64,000 bases of DNA from Dactylosporangium fulvum (GCF_025137375.1 NZ_CP073720.1:5604501-5668500); one strand, 5' to 3'. Positions 17,601 to 26,164 are shown, counted from the stretch's first letter. Program-made: numbers and translations. The notes: a model not told the origin generated them from the letters alone.

Positions 17601-18386
17601 CGGGACCTGCGCGAGGACCAGATCGTCACCTGCGTGTACGCGGTCTACGACCCGGGCGAGCGCAGCCTGACGTACGCCAACGCCGGTCACCTGCCGCCCC
17701 TGCTGCTGTTGCCGGGTGCCGCCCCGCGCCCGCTGACGGCGTCGGGCCCGCCGCTGGGCACCGGCCCGCACACGCTCGCCGAGGAGCGGGTGGAACTGCC
17801 GGTCGGCGCGCTGCTGACGCTCTACACCGACGGTCTCGTCGAGCACCGCGACCGGGATCTCGACAGCGGCATCTTCGCGCTCGCGGCGCTGGTCGGCGAG
17901 ATCACCGGGCCGCTCGCCGACGTCCCGGACCGCCTGGTGTCGCGGCTGCTGCCCGACGGCCCGGACGACGACATCACGCTGCTGCTCACCCGCGTCGTCG
18001 GCGAACCGGGCGAGCAGCAGTCGGTCATCCAGCACATGCCGGCCCGCGAGAGCGCCGTCCGCGACGCGCGCCGGCTCGTCGACACCACCCTGCGCCGCTG
18101 GTCGGCGCCGCCGCGGGTGATCGACGACCTGGTGCTGGTCGTGAGCGAGCTGGCCGCCAACGCCGTGCTGCACGGCCGGCCGCCGATCCAGTTGCGGCTG
18201 CGCCGCGCGGCGACGCACGTGGTGCTGGAGCTGCACGACACCGCCCCGTACCTGCCGCGCAAGCAGCGCCCGACCCCGGACGACGAGCACGGCCGGGGCC
18301 TGCAGCTGGTGTCGTCGCTGTGCGACCGGTGGGGCACCCGCCCGACCGCCGACGGCAAGGCCGTGTGGTGCATGCGGTCGATCTGA
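14664..18386 (+). CDS. Hybrid sensor: PAS-GAF-histidine kinase-receiver-PAS-SpoIIE phosphatase-RsbW kinase
   Basis: 1240 residues with no membrane segment, so cytoplasmic. In order: PAS-like (about 15-165), GAF-like (about 175-335), HisKA with SHEFRTPLT (His about 349), HATPase (NLLSNALKFT; DTGVGI; GSGIGLAL), receiver (VLVVDDNADMRDYI about 612; TDVMMPDLDG about 659; YLVKPFS), second PAS (about 745-860), SpoIIE PP2C phosphatase (GGDWYDVIEL about 918; GDVMGRGVPAAAVMGQLR; LYTDGLVE) and a C-terminal RsbW-like HATPase (ELAANAVLHG about 1162; GRGLQLV). It joins a two-component phosphorelay with both halves of an anti-sigma partner switch in one chain, so it could set phosphorylation of STAS proteins. 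ATG 14664; stand-alone gene. Confidence 0.93.
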   Translation: MADPTSDPFFGDTEVSRDLAAVDWAATPLGPPAGWPQSLRSVVRILLGSRFSMWMAWGPELTFFCNDAYRRDTLGKKYPWALGRPAADVWAEIWPEIGPRIRTVVGTGVATWDEALQLFLGRSGYTEETYHTFSYSPLTDDAGAIAGMLCVVSEDTDRVIGERRMATLRDLGSDFGAEPAGISDAEVFATAARHLGGRADDLPFTLIHLFEDDETTRLVSSTGVPAGHPILDPAGEPPWPLAELARGVPLTLGGLTGLPAGAWPEPPAEVRLVPLARHGGGRPYGFLTVGLNRYRPFDAAYSGFIDLLAGQIAARLATARAYEAERHRAESLAELDRAKTAFFTNVSHEFRTPLTLLLGPAEDALADQASPLPPGHRERLEVVHRNAERLLKLVNTLLDFSRLESGRLEARFEPLDLARVTAELAAMFAPAAERIGLALVVDCPPLPQPVHADREMWTKITLNLLSNALKFTFAGSITVRLAAAGNAAELSVTDTGVGIDPADQGALFDRFHRIMGTRSRTHEGSGIGLALVAELAALHGGTVAVRSAPGVGSTFTVRIPFGSDHLPPEQLAPATDAAVVPHERGYLAEIDRWVEAPQPTPAPPQPPRAAPRVLVVDDNADMRDYIRRALEADYRVLEATDGAVALAMCRADPPELVVTDVMMPDLDGFGLVAALRAEEVGGHLPVIMLSARAGDEATVEGLDAGADDYLVKPFSPRELRARVRANLEFDRLRRTRDELQRSQELLDQAQRLAAVGSWEVDLATGAVHGSGEFLRQLAVTAEQLLEERDLLGINKRMHPDDRPRVEAALAAAVRGEPLDYEARVAMPDGTLRVFRTIGELERDAAGNPVRLRGSNQDVTEQRSTEQALAAAAAAQEAAAREHRIADQLQRSLMPPVTIRPEHLDLAAYYRPGVAGTQVGGDWYDVIELGADRTALVMGDVMGRGVPAAAVMGQLRAAVRAYARLDLPPADVLEYLDGVVRDLREDQIVTCVYAVYDPGERSLTYANAGHLPPLLLLPGAAPRPLTASGPPLGTGPHTLAEERVELPVGALLTLYTDGLVEHRDRDLDSGIFALAALVGEITGPLADVPDRLVSRLLPDGPDDDITLLLTRVVGEPGEQQSVIQHMPARESAVRDARRLVDTTLRRWSAPPRVIDDLVLVVSELAANAVLHGRPPIQLRLRRAATHVVLELHDTAPYLPRKQRPTPDDEHGRGLQLVSSLCDRWGTRPTADGKAVWCMRSI

Positions 18387-18462
18387 GCGGGCACCCCTGC
18401 CGGGTCGTGATCCCGACGCGCCGGGCGGGGCCGCCTTCACCCCGCCCGGCGTCCGGGCCTGA

Positions 18463-20841
18463 TCAGGACACGGTGATCGCGGTGTCGTCGATCACGAACG
18501 AGGTCTGCAGCGACGCGTCCTCGGTGCCGAGGAACTTCACCGAGACCGTCTGGCCGGCGTACGCCGCGAGCGAGAACGACCGTTGCGTGTAGCCCGCGGC
18601 CTTGTTGAGGTTGCTGTAGGTCGCCAGGGTCGCCAGGACGGTGCCCGACGAGTTGAGGACCTGGACCCGCAGCGTGTCGTAGGCGACAGTGCCGGTCGTC
18701 TCGGTGCTGTCGATGTGGAGCCAGAAGCTGAAGGTGTACGTCGTGCAGCCCGCCGGCAGCGACACCGACTGCGCGATGTTCTCCGACGAGCTGTAGCCGT
18801 AGCCGTTCAGGTACGAGATGCGCGTGCCGCCGTGGGCGGGCTGGCCGCTGAAGCTGCCGATCGTGCCGGTGCTGCCGGTCCACGGTGCGGTGCCGGTCTC
18901 GAAGCCGGGGTTGCCGAGCTTCTGGCCGGGGCTGCCGCAGGTGCCCGGGGTGCCGGTGACGGTCAGCTCGAACGTCGCCGTGTGGGTCGCCGAGGTGCCG
19001 GTACCGGTGATCGTGACGGTGTACGTGCCGCCCGGGGTCGACGCGGCGGTGGTGATGGTCAGCGTCGAGGCCGCGCCGGAGGTGACCGACGACGGGCTGA
19101 ACGACGCGGTGGCGCCGGCCGGGAGGCCGCTGCCGGTGAAGGCGACCGTCTGCGCGCTGCCGCTCGACGTGGTCGTCGACACCGTCGCGGTGAGCGAGGC
19201 GCCGGCGGTGACCGAGCCGGACGACGGAGCGACCGTCACGGTGAAGTCGTTCGCCGGGTTGCCGGTGCAGGGCGCGTCGCTGCCGGCGACGTTGACCGCG
19301 GTCCACGCCGCCTGGACGGCCTTGTACTCGGTGGAGCAGTCGCCGTGCAGGTCGGTGGCCGCGCGCAGGGTGTAGGCGCGGGCGGTGTTGGCCGGGTTGG
19401 CGGTGTTCACGTACGAGGTGTTCGACGTGAAGTACACATCCAGGGCCCGGAACCAGATCTTCTCCGCCTTCGCCCGGCCGATCCCGGTCACCGCCGGCGC
19501 CGAACCGCACACCGGCGACGTGCCGTACGCCGTCGCGCCCGTGCCCTCAGCCAGGTCGAAGAAGAAGTGGTTGGCCACACCCGAGGAGTAGTGCACGTCC
19601 TTGTTCTTCGTCGACGTCGACCAGCACGAGTCCGACGCACCGTCCAGCGACGGGTTGTACATGTACCGCAACGGCGAACCGTTACCATTGATGTCGATCT
19701 TCTCGCCGACCTGGTAGTCACCCGGATCCGCCGCGTTCGCCGCGTAGAACTCCACCATCGACCCGAAGATGTCACTCGTCGCCTCGTTCAGGCCACCCGA
19801 CTCCCCCGAATAGGTAAGACCACCGGGGACGACGTTCTCGGTGACGCCGTGGCTCATCTCGTGGCCGGCCACATCGAGGGAGACCAGCGGCCGGTTGTTG
19901 CCCGCGCCGTCACCGTAGGTCATCTGCGAGCCGTCCCAGAACGCGTTGACGTAGGCGTTGCCGTAGTGGACGCGGCTCGGCACACCCGTACCGTTACCGA
20001 AGATGCCGTCGCGGGCGTGGACGTTCTTGTAGTAGTCGAAGGTCTTGGCGGCGCCGTAGTGCGCGTCGACGCCGGCCGACTGGCGGTTGCTGTTGGCGCC
20101 GGTGCCCCAGGTGTTGTCGGCGTCGGTGAACGTGGTGCAGGTACCGGCCGTGCTGTTGTTCATGTCGCAGGTGCGGCCGTTGCCGTGCGACGGGTCGACC
20201 ATCGAGTAGGCCGACCCGGACTGGGTGGTGTCGACGGAGACGCTGCCGGAGTAGATGCTGTTGCCGGTGCCGGCGACCGTCTCGATCTCGTCGAAGGAGC
20301 CGCGGACCGTGTTGGTGGTGGCGTCGGTGACGACGTGCAGCCGCGACGGCGTCTGGCCGTCCGGCCGCCAGCCGCTGACGACGGTCTCGTAGGCCAGCAC
20401 GCCGGTGCCGCCGCTCGCGTCGACGAACAGCTCCGGGCTGCCGGCGGCGGTCACGGAGCCGTCGAACGCCGATCGGGCCTTCGCCGCCGCGTCGCCCTTG
20501 GCCACCTTCGCGGTGACGCCGAGGGTCAGGGGCGCGTGCAGGCCGACGGACGTGCCGGCGAAGGCGCCGCCCGGCGCGGTGTGCATGACGAAGTCGCCGC
20601 CGTAGACCCGCAGCCCGCGATACGTGCGGGTGTAGCGCGTGTGCTTCGCGCCGTCGGCGTCGGCCTTCTGGCTGAACACGGTGTAGGCCTCCGCGTCCGC
20701 GGCGCGGATGTCGGCCCGGTGGGCCTGGAGGGTGGACGGTGTCGTCTCCGGCGCGGGTGACGCGTTCGCCGGGAACGCGACTGCGGTCAGCGCGCCGCCG
20801 GCGAGCAGCGCGGCACTGACAGCGGCGATCGATCTTTTCAC
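18463..20841 (-). CDS. Secreted thermolysin-like metalloprotease (M4) with Ig-like and C-terminal beta-sandwich domains
   Basis: 792 residues from GTG 20841 behind GGGAGG. Signal peptide 1-28 (VKRSIAAVSAALLAGG, cut near PANAS-PAPE). FTP/PepSY propeptide about 35-180. M4 catalytic domain with the zinc motif GHEMSHGVTE (about 327) and third ligand in GGLNEATSD (about 352). M4 C-terminal helical domain to about 530 with the catalytic-His segment near DVHYSSGVANHFF. Then an Ig-like module rich in Ser/Thr (about 540-635) and a jelly-roll-like domain (about 645-792; GNPGFETGTAPW). Extracellular protein-degrading enzyme activated by propeptide removal. Confidence 0.95.
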   Translation of the reverse strand: MKRSIAAVSAALLAGGALTAVAFPANASPAPETTPSTLQAHRADIRAADAEAYTVFSQKADADGAKHTRYTRTYRGLRVYGGDFVMHTAPGGAFAGTSVGLHAPLTLGVTAKVAKGDAAAKARSAFDGSVTAAGSPELFVDASGGTGVLAYETVVSGWRPDGQTPSRLHVVTDATTNTVRGSFDEIETVAGTGNSIYSGSVSVDTTQSGSAYSMVDPSHGNGRTCDMNNSTAGTCTTFTDADNTWGTGANSNRQSAGVDAHYGAAKTFDYYKNVHARDGIFGNGTGVPSRVHYGNAYVNAFWDGSQMTYGDGAGNNRPLVSLDVAGHEMSHGVTENVVPGGLTYSGESGGLNEATSDIFGSMVEFYAANAADPGDYQVGEKIDINGNGSPLRYMYNPSLDGASDSCWSTSTKNKDVHYSSGVANHFFFDLAEGTGATAYGTSPVCGSAPAVTGIGRAKAEKIWFRALDVYFTSNTSYVNTANPANTARAYTLRAATDLHGDCSTEYKAVQAAWTAVNVAGSDAPCTGNPANDFTVTVAPSSGSVTAGASLTATVSTTTSSGSAQTVAFTGSGLPAGATASFSPSSVTSGAASTLTITTAASTPGGTYTVTITGTGTSATHTATFELTVTGTPGTCGSPGQKLGNPGFETGTAPWTGSTGTIGSFSGQPAHGGTRISYLNGYGYSSSENIAQSVSLPAGCTTYTFSFWLHIDSTETTGTVAYDTLRVQVLNSSGTVLATLATYSNLNKAAGYTQRSFSLAAYAGQTVSVKFLGTEDASLQTSFVIDDTAITVS

Positions 20842-21032
20842 GCGGCCTCCCGAGGCATGGGTGTCGTGACGGTAGTCACGCATATACATATAACGATGCC
20901 AGCGCGTGACCGATCCATACCAGTTGCTCCATACCATCCGCATCGTCACCCGCCGGTGACCTCGCGTGCTGACGCCGCCGGGCGCCCTGCCGCTCGTCGT
21001 CCTGCTGGGCGGGTGAGCGTGGTCCGGCGTGA

Positions 21033-21227
21033 GCGCGACGACGGTGGGCGATCGTCGTGGCGGCGATCGCGGTGCTGGTCGCGATCCCGGTGGTCCTCGC
21101 CGCCGCACCCGCCGACGCGGGGCGGGTCGGCGCCGCCACGCTGCGGGAGCGGATCCTGGCCGCCGCCGACCGGCCGTTCCAAGGGCGCGGCTCGATCATC
21201 ATGCCGGAGCCCATCGACGCAGCCCGA
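21033..21227 (+). pseudogene. Remnant of an RseB/LolA-like exported regulator N-terminus
   Basis: The frame beginning ARRRWAIVVAAIAVLVAIPV gives a basic start, a hydrophobic export segment and APADAGRVGAATLRERILAAA, resembling the N-termini of actinobacterial RseB/MucB-like sigma-regulatory proteins. An in-frame stop (21030-21032) replaces the start, and the reading degenerates after about 65 codons. Probably a 5' relic. Alternatively it could be translated from GTG 21057 as a short protein. Confidence 0.35.
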
Positions 21228-21285
21228 ACTGTTCACCTCCCGGCCAACGACCCCTCACGGCGGTGTCGCCGCCGCCGATCACCAT

Positions 21286-21313
21286 GTGTCCTCACCCCTC
21301 GACGTGAGGACAC
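21286..21313. promoter_or_regulatory. Perfect hairpin/palindrome just upstream of the MFS gene
   Basis: GTGTCCTCAC and GTGAGGACAC, 10-bp perfect arms with an 8-nt loop, end 3 bp before the TTG start at 21317. It is either an operator (DNA dyad) or an RNA hairpin overlapping the translation start region; no T tract follows. Confidence 0.55.
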
Positions 21314-21316
21314 CCG

Positions 21317-22744
21317 TTGTATCTGTCCACAGTGGACAAGCCGGTCCCGGCCGCCCGCGGCGCGCGGACCCGCGTCGCCGGCACCGTCCTGGCGCTCGGC
21401 ACGGTCAGCCTGATCACCGACGTGTCCGCCGAGATGGTCACCGCGGTCCTGCCGCTGTACCTGGTCATCGGCCTGCACCTCGGCCCCGCCGCCTACGGCG
21501 TCGTGGACGGCCTCTACACCGGCGCCACCGCACTGCTCCGGCTCGCGGGCGGCTACGTGGCCGACCGCACCCGCCGCCGCAAGGCCGTCGCCGGCCTCGG
21601 TTACGCCGTGTCCGCCGCAGCCAAGCTCGGCCTGCTCGCCGCCGGCTCCTCCGTGCCCGCGCTGAGCGCCGTGATCGTCGCCGACCGCGCCGGCAAGGGC
21701 CTGCGCACCGCCCCGCGCGACGCGCTCATCACCCTGTCGACGCCGCCCGAGCGCCTGGGCCGCGCGTTCGGCGTCCACCGCGCGATGGACAGCGCCGGCG
21801 CGTTCGCCGGCCCACTGGTCGCGTTGGCGGTCCTGACCGTCGCGGGTCAGGCCTTCGACGCCGTCTTCGTCACCAGTGCCTGCATAGCGTTCCTGGGCGT
21901 GCTGGTCCTGACCCTGTTCGTCCCCGACCACCGCGGCTCACCCGCGGGCCTTGCCGAAACACCGATCAACCCGGATGCGACGGGAACAGCAAGGCCGACA
22001 AGGACCGAAGAGGCGGCGGAACCCGCGCCGCCGCCCGGACCGCCCGCCGGCGCCCACGCCGCGGCGCCGCACGGGGCGGAACCAGCGCCGGCCGCGCCGG
22101 GCGTGTCGGGCGTGTCGGTCCGGGCCGCCGTCGCGCTGCTGCGCCGCCGCGACATCCGGCTCGTTGTGCTCGCCGCGGTCGTCATGGGCCTCGCCACCAT
22201 CGGTGACGGGTTCGTCTACCTCGTCCTCCAGCGCCGCCACGATCTGGCCGTCGGCTGGTTCCCGCTCCTCGCCGTCGGCACGAATCTCACGTACCTCCTC
22301 ATTGCCATTCCCATCGGGAACCTCGCCGACCGGATCGGCCGGCGCACGGTCTGTCTCGCCGGGTTCGCCGCGCTGGGCGCCGTCTATCTGCTGCTGGCCG
22401 CTCAGGCGAGCGGCTGGCCGGCGCTGGTCGTCACGCTGGTGCTCTACGGCGTGTTCTACGCCGCCACCGACGGCGTGCTGATGGCGCTCGCCGGTCCGCT
22501 GCTACCGGCGCCGCTGCGGGCCACCGGGATCGCGCTCGTGCAGAGTGGTCAGGCGCTGGCATATCTCGTCTCCTCGGTCCTCTTCGGGCTCGCGTGGCAG
22601 GCGTGGGGCGCGGGTGCGGCGCTGCTCGTCGCCGCTGGCGGCACCGTCACGGCCCTCGCCCTCGTCGCGACGATGCTGCCACCGAGGTACGACAAAAATC
22701 CGGAACGCATCGAAGCCCTTGAACCATTGGCTACCCGGGAGTAA
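21317..22744 (+). CDS. MFS transporter
   Basis: 475 residues with about 12 membrane segments in two halves, split by a long Pro/Ala-rich cytoplasmic loop (about 210-265). The MFS signature between TM2 and TM3 is GGYVADRTRRRKA; the equivalent in the second half is GNLADRIGRRTV. RAGKGLRTAPRDALI resembles the YhjX/MFS_1 group of uncharacterised permeases. The start could be TTG 21317 or GTG 21332; neither has a clear RBS. Substrate unknown. Confidence 0.85.
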   Translation: MYLSTVDKPVPAARGARTRVAGTVLALGTVSLITDVSAEMVTAVLPLYLVIGLHLGPAAYGVVDGLYTGATALLRLAGGYVADRTRRRKAVAGLGYAVSAAAKLGLLAAGSSVPALSAVIVADRAGKGLRTAPRDALITLSTPPERLGRAFGVHRAMDSAGAFAGPLVALAVLTVAGQAFDAVFVTSACIAFLGVLVLTLFVPDHRGSPAGLAETPINPDATGTARPTRTEEAAEPAPPPGPPAGAHAAAPHGAEPAPAAPGVSGVSVRAAVALLRRRDIRLVVLAAVVMGLATIGDGFVYLVLQRRHDLAVGWFPLLAVGTNLTYLLIAIPIGNLADRIGRRTVCLAGFAALGAVYLLLAAQASGWPALVVTLVLYGVFYAATDGVLMALAGPLLPAPLRATGIALVQSGQALAYLVSSVLFGLAWQAWGAGAALLVAAGGTVTALALVATMLPPRYDKNPERIEALEPLATRE

Positions 22745-22753
22745 CTTGACCGG

Positions 22754-23158
22754 ATGCGAATGGTGGCACTGATCGTCGCGGCGGCCGGGATCATGGTGGA
22801 AGGCCTGGTCGTCGCCAGCCTGCTGTTCGTGCTCGGCGGCGTCGTCGACGCGTACTCGATGTCGCTCAACGGCACCGACCCGTCCCAGGCGCAGGTCGCG
22901 ATCCGGGTGGCCGCGGTGGTGCTCGGCGTGCTGCTCGTCGCGCTGGCGGCGGTGCTGCTCCTGGCGGCGGTACGCCGCCGGCCTGCCCGCAGACTGACCG
23001 TGGTCGGCCTGGTGGTGCAGTGCGTCGTGACGACGATCGCCGGCGTGGCCCTGGGCTGGGAGGTCTTCGGCGGCACGCTCCTCGTGTTGGGCACGCTGCT
23101 CTACGTGCTCCTCGACGAGCAGCCGGATCGGGGGCTACGGCCGGTGAACCGGATCTGA
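22754..23158 (+). CDS. Small integral membrane protein
   Basis: 134 residues with four predicted membrane helices (about 5-30, 48-72, 80-98, 100-118) and a short hydrophilic tail. Nine bp after the MFS stop on the same strand, so probably co-transcribed. No family recognised. Confidence 0.75.
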   Translation: MRMVALIVAAAGIMVEGLVVASLLFVLGGVVDAYSMSLNGTDPSQAQVAIRVAAVVLGVLLVALAAVLLLAAVRRRPARRLTVVGLVVQCVVTTIAGVALGWEVFGGTLLVLGTLLYVLLDEQPDRGLRPVNRI

Positions 23159-23233
23159 CACCACGTCCCCGACTCCGCGGGCGATCCACGCGGTAGCGTG
23201 TCGCCGAACGCGACGCGAAGAGAGGGCCGGGGC

Positions 23234-24337
23234 GTGGAGCAGGTGAAGGTGGGCAGGCGCGTCGGGCGGCTGCTCGGGCGGATGCTGCAGCAGTTCCAGC
23301 CGCACGAGCGTCTGCCGCATCTCCTGCCCGGCCAGGACCCCGACGACGCCGTCGTCGACTGCGCACTGTACGTACGCGGCGTGCGCCAGCCCGGCCGGCC
23401 CAGCTTCGAGGACGCGTACGCCGCCGCCAGACGCCGCCGCAACGGGTTCGTCTGGCTGGGGCTGTTCGAGCCGACCTGGGCGCAGCTCGCCGTGGTCGCC
23501 GACCTCGTCGGTCTGGACGAGGCCGCCGTCGACCAGACCCTCGCCAGGGACCGGCGGCCCGCCGTGGAGCGGCGCGGCGACGTGACGGTGCTGACGCTGC
23601 GCACCGCGCGGTACGTCGACCATGTCGAGCTGACCGCGACCTCCGAGGTCGTCGACACCGGCGCCGTGACCCTGCTGATCGGCCGGCACTTCGTGGTGAG
23701 CGTGCGGCACGGCGGGGCCGGCGCCCTCGCGGACGTGCGCGGCGGGCTGCAGGAGCGCCCGACGCTGCTCGGCCAGGGCCCGTGGTCGGTGGGCTACGCC
23801 GTTATCGAGCGCATGGTGGAGCTCTACCACGACGTGGCCACGCACGTGGAGCAGGACGTCGAGAAGCTCGAGGAAACGGCGTTCCTGCGCGTCGGGGGCT
23901 GCGACGTCCAGCAGATCTACCAGCTCAAGCGCGAGCTGGTGGAGTTCAAGCGGGCGGTGCTGCCGCTGCAGCAGCCACTGCGCCGGGTGACGGAACCGGC
24001 GGTCGACGTGCCGCCGGCGCTGCGGCAGTACTTCCTGGACGTCCACGCCCGGCTCAACCAGGTCGTGGAGCGCGTCGGCTCGTACAACGAACTCCTGGAC
24101 TCGATCCTGCAGGCACGGCTGGCGCAGGTCGGCCTCGACCAGAACAATGACATGCGCAAGATCGCCGCGTGGGCCGCGATCGCCGCGATGCAGACGGCGA
24201 TCGCCGGCCTCTACGGCATGAACTTCACCAACATTCCCGGGCTCAACTGGCGCTACGGCTTTGCGGTGGTACTGCTGGTGATGGTGGCCGGCGCCGTCGT
24301 GCTCCACCGGCTGTTCCGCAGATCCGGTTGGCTGTGA
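23234..24337 (+). CDS. corA: CorA-type divalent metal transporter
   Basis: 367 residues. The long N-terminal cytoplasmic domain ends in two C-terminal helices. The pore signature is YGMNFTNIPGL (Gly-Met-Asn at about 327-329), followed by the second helix GFAVVLLVMVAGAVVL and a basic end RLFRRSGWL. FVWLGLFEPTWAQL is the typical N-terminal motif. It conducts Mg2+ (or Co2+/Ni2+) as a pentamer. GTG 23234 follows GAGAGGG. Confidence 0.92.
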   Translation: MEQVKVGRRVGRLLGRMLQQFQPHERLPHLLPGQDPDDAVVDCALYVRGVRQPGRPSFEDAYAAARRRRNGFVWLGLFEPTWAQLAVVADLVGLDEAAVDQTLARDRRPAVERRGDVTVLTLRTARYVDHVELTATSEVVDTGAVTLLIGRHFVVSVRHGGAGALADVRGGLQERPTLLGQGPWSVGYAVIERMVELYHDVATHVEQDVEKLEETAFLRVGGCDVQQIYQLKRELVEFKRAVLPLQQPLRRVTEPAVDVPPALRQYFLDVHARLNQVVERVGSYNELLDSILQARLAQVGLDQNNDMRKIAAWAAIAAMQTAIAGLYGMNFTNIPGLNWRYGFAVVLLVMVAGAVVLHRLFRRSGWL

Positions 24338-24415
24338 ACGGAAAAGGGACCGGATGACGACCACGCCCCGGGCAGGGCTGAGCGACGAGGCGGGACCCAG
24401 GTCCGTGAAACGTGG

Positions 24416-25849
24416 CTACGAGGCAGGGACCAGTCTTGGAAACGCCGGGATCGCGGGGCCGACCTGATTGCCGGTGCCGAGTTGTGTGCGCAGGCGGGCC
24501 GCGCCTGAGGGCAGGAACGGTTCCAGCTCTTTTGCCAGGACCCGGCACGAATGGACCAACGTCGCCAGCACCGCGTCGAGAGCTGGTCCGGTCAGTTGCC
24601 ATGGGCGGGAAGATTCCACCAGGCGGTTACCCTCATCGACGACCGTCCACAGTGCATCGGTGGCGGCGCGCAGGTCGAAACGGGCCAGCGCCCGGTCGAT
24701 CCTGCCGGGGAGCTGTGCGCAGACGCCGTAGGGAGCTGCCGGATCGCCGATCCAGCCATCTTGTCTACTGTGGACCAGCGTCAGCGTTCGGTTGACGAGG
24801 TTGCCCAGGCCGTTGGCGAGGTCCTGATTCGCGCGATGGACCAGCCGGGCGACGGTGAAGTCGGTGTCGCCGACCGGGGCCACCTCACGCAGCAGCCACC
24901 AGCGAACGGCGTCGGTACCGAACCGGGCCACCAGGTCCTGCGGGTCGACGCTGTTTCCCGCCGATTTGGAGAGTTTCGCGCCGTCCACCGTCAGATAGTC
25001 GTGGACGAAGATCGCCGTCGGCAGCGGGAGGCCAGCCGACAGGAGCAGCGCCAGCCAGTACACGGCGTGGAAACGCACGATCCCTTTGCCGATCACGTGG
25101 ACGCGCTCGGTGGAGCCGGCCCACCACCGCTCGTACTCGTCGCCCTCGCCGAGCGCGGTTACGTAGTTCGCCAGGGCGTCCCACCAGACGTACACCACCT
25201 GCGAGGGATCCCCGGGGACCGGGATCCCCCAGCCGTCGGCGCGGGCTGCCGGGCGGGAGACGCTGAAGTCGCTCAGCCCGCCGCGCACGAACGCCAGGAC
25301 CTCGTTGCGCCGGGCCTGCGGCTCGACCCGCACCTCCCCCGTTTCCAGCAGTTTCCCGATGCGGTCGGCGTAGCGGGAAAGCCGGAAGAACCAGTTCTCC
25401 TCCGCGACGGGCACGGGCTGGTCGTGCGGGTGCTCGGGACACGTTCCGTCGATGAATTGCTCACAGCCCGCGCAGTACAGACCTTCGTAGCGGCGACGGT
25501 AGAAGTCTCCGCGGTCTGCGGACGCCCGCCACAGCCGCTCGACGCCGGGAGCGTGCCGAGGATCGGCGCTGGTACTGATGAAGTCGTCGAACGACAGGTC
25601 CAGCGGCCCCCGCAGGGAACGGAACCGGGCGGCGTTGCTGTCGACGAACGCCCGGACGTCCCGTCCGGCGCTCTTCGCAGCGGCGACGTTTTTCAACGCA
25701 TTGTCGTCGGTGCCGGTGAGGAACCGGACCGGTTCGCCGCGCAGCCTTCGGTGCCGGGCCAGCACGTCGGCCTGGACCAGTTCGAGGGCGTGGCCGAGGT
25801 GCGGGTCCGCATTGACGTACGGAATCGCCGTGGTGACGTAGAAGCTCAT
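24416..25849 (-). CDS. metG: Methionyl-tRNA synthetase
   Basis: 477 residues. Class I motifs: PHLGH (residues 16-20, HIGH equivalent) and KLSKS (about 293, KMSKS equivalent). The zinc knuckle is CAGCEQFIDGTCPEH (about 127-141, one knuckle of C-x2-C...C-x2-H type). The catalytic core ends in the anticodon helical bundle (RPWQL about 430). There is no C-terminal EMAP/tRNA-binding domain, so it is shorter than many bacterial MetRS. Divergent sequence and lack of neighbouring housekeeping genes make a second, accessory copy possible, but that cannot be decided here. ATG 25849. Confidence 0.92.
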   Translation of the reverse strand: MSFYVTTAIPYVNADPHLGHALELVQADVLARHRRLRGEPVRFLTGTDDNALKNVAAAKSAGRDVRAFVDSNAARFRSLRGPLDLSFDDFISTSADPRHAPGVERLWRASADRGDFYRRRYEGLYCAGCEQFIDGTCPEHPHDQPVPVAEENWFFRLSRYADRIGKLLETGEVRVEPQARRNEVLAFVRGGLSDFSVSRPAARADGWGIPVPGDPSQVVYVWWDALANYVTALGEGDEYERWWAGSTERVHVIGKGIVRFHAVYWLALLLSAGLPLPTAIFVHDYLTVDGAKLSKSAGNSVDPQDLVARFGTDAVRWWLLREVAPVGDTDFTVARLVHRANQDLANGLGNLVNRTLTLVHSRQDGWIGDPAAPYGVCAQLPGRIDRALARFDLRAATDALWTVVDEGNRLVESSRPWQLTGPALDAVLATLVHSCRVLAKELEPFLPSGAARLRTQLGTGNQVGPAIPAFPRLVPAS

Positions 25850-26053
25850 CGTCGTCTCGCTCTCCGGCCGGTCGCGGACGGGGACGCGGACAGACAGGCC
25901 CCGCCGGACAGGGCCTTGTCGTTGGTTCGGTGGTGTCAGCGCACGCCGAAGGGCCCCGGGTAGGGGCGCATCATCCGGTGACGGTGCGGCTGCATACCGC
26001 CGATGCTGCCATCACCGCCCGGCCGTGGCGAACGCATTTCGCCTCCAGCCGCG

Positions 26054-26067
26054 GGCGAGCGCTCTCC
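26054..26067. promoter_or_regulatory. LacI-type operator-like site
   Basis: GGCGAGCGCTCTCC differs from the glucanase/GH1 operator at one position. It lies in the non-coding gap 25850-26367, with an identical partner 97 bp away. Confidence 0.4.
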
Positions 26068-26150
26068 CGGTGGTACTGCCTGCGGAGTGCGGTTGAGCAC
26101 ATGTATGCGGAGAGCCGCAGATGCCGGCACCGCGCTCCATCCGGGGTGTT

Positions 26151-26164
26151 GGCGAGCGCTCTCC
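26151..26164. promoter_or_regulatory. LacI-type operator-like site, second copy
   Basis: GGCGAGCGCTCTCC again, identical to the site at 26054-26067. No glycosidase or sugar transporter is adjacent: the neighbours are the MetRS gene (starts 25849, transcribed away) and the DUF4132 gene (ends 26368). Confidence 0.4.

Noticed and set aside
14352..18440. 1362-codon open frame opposite the hybrid kinase gene
   Set aside because: Antisense shadow; repetitive Arg/Gly/Gln composition and no motifs, while the + strand shows seven recognisable domains.
18583..20760. Open frame on the + strand over the M4 protease gene
   Set aside because: Shadow of the protease; only the minus strand has the signal peptide and HEMSH motif.
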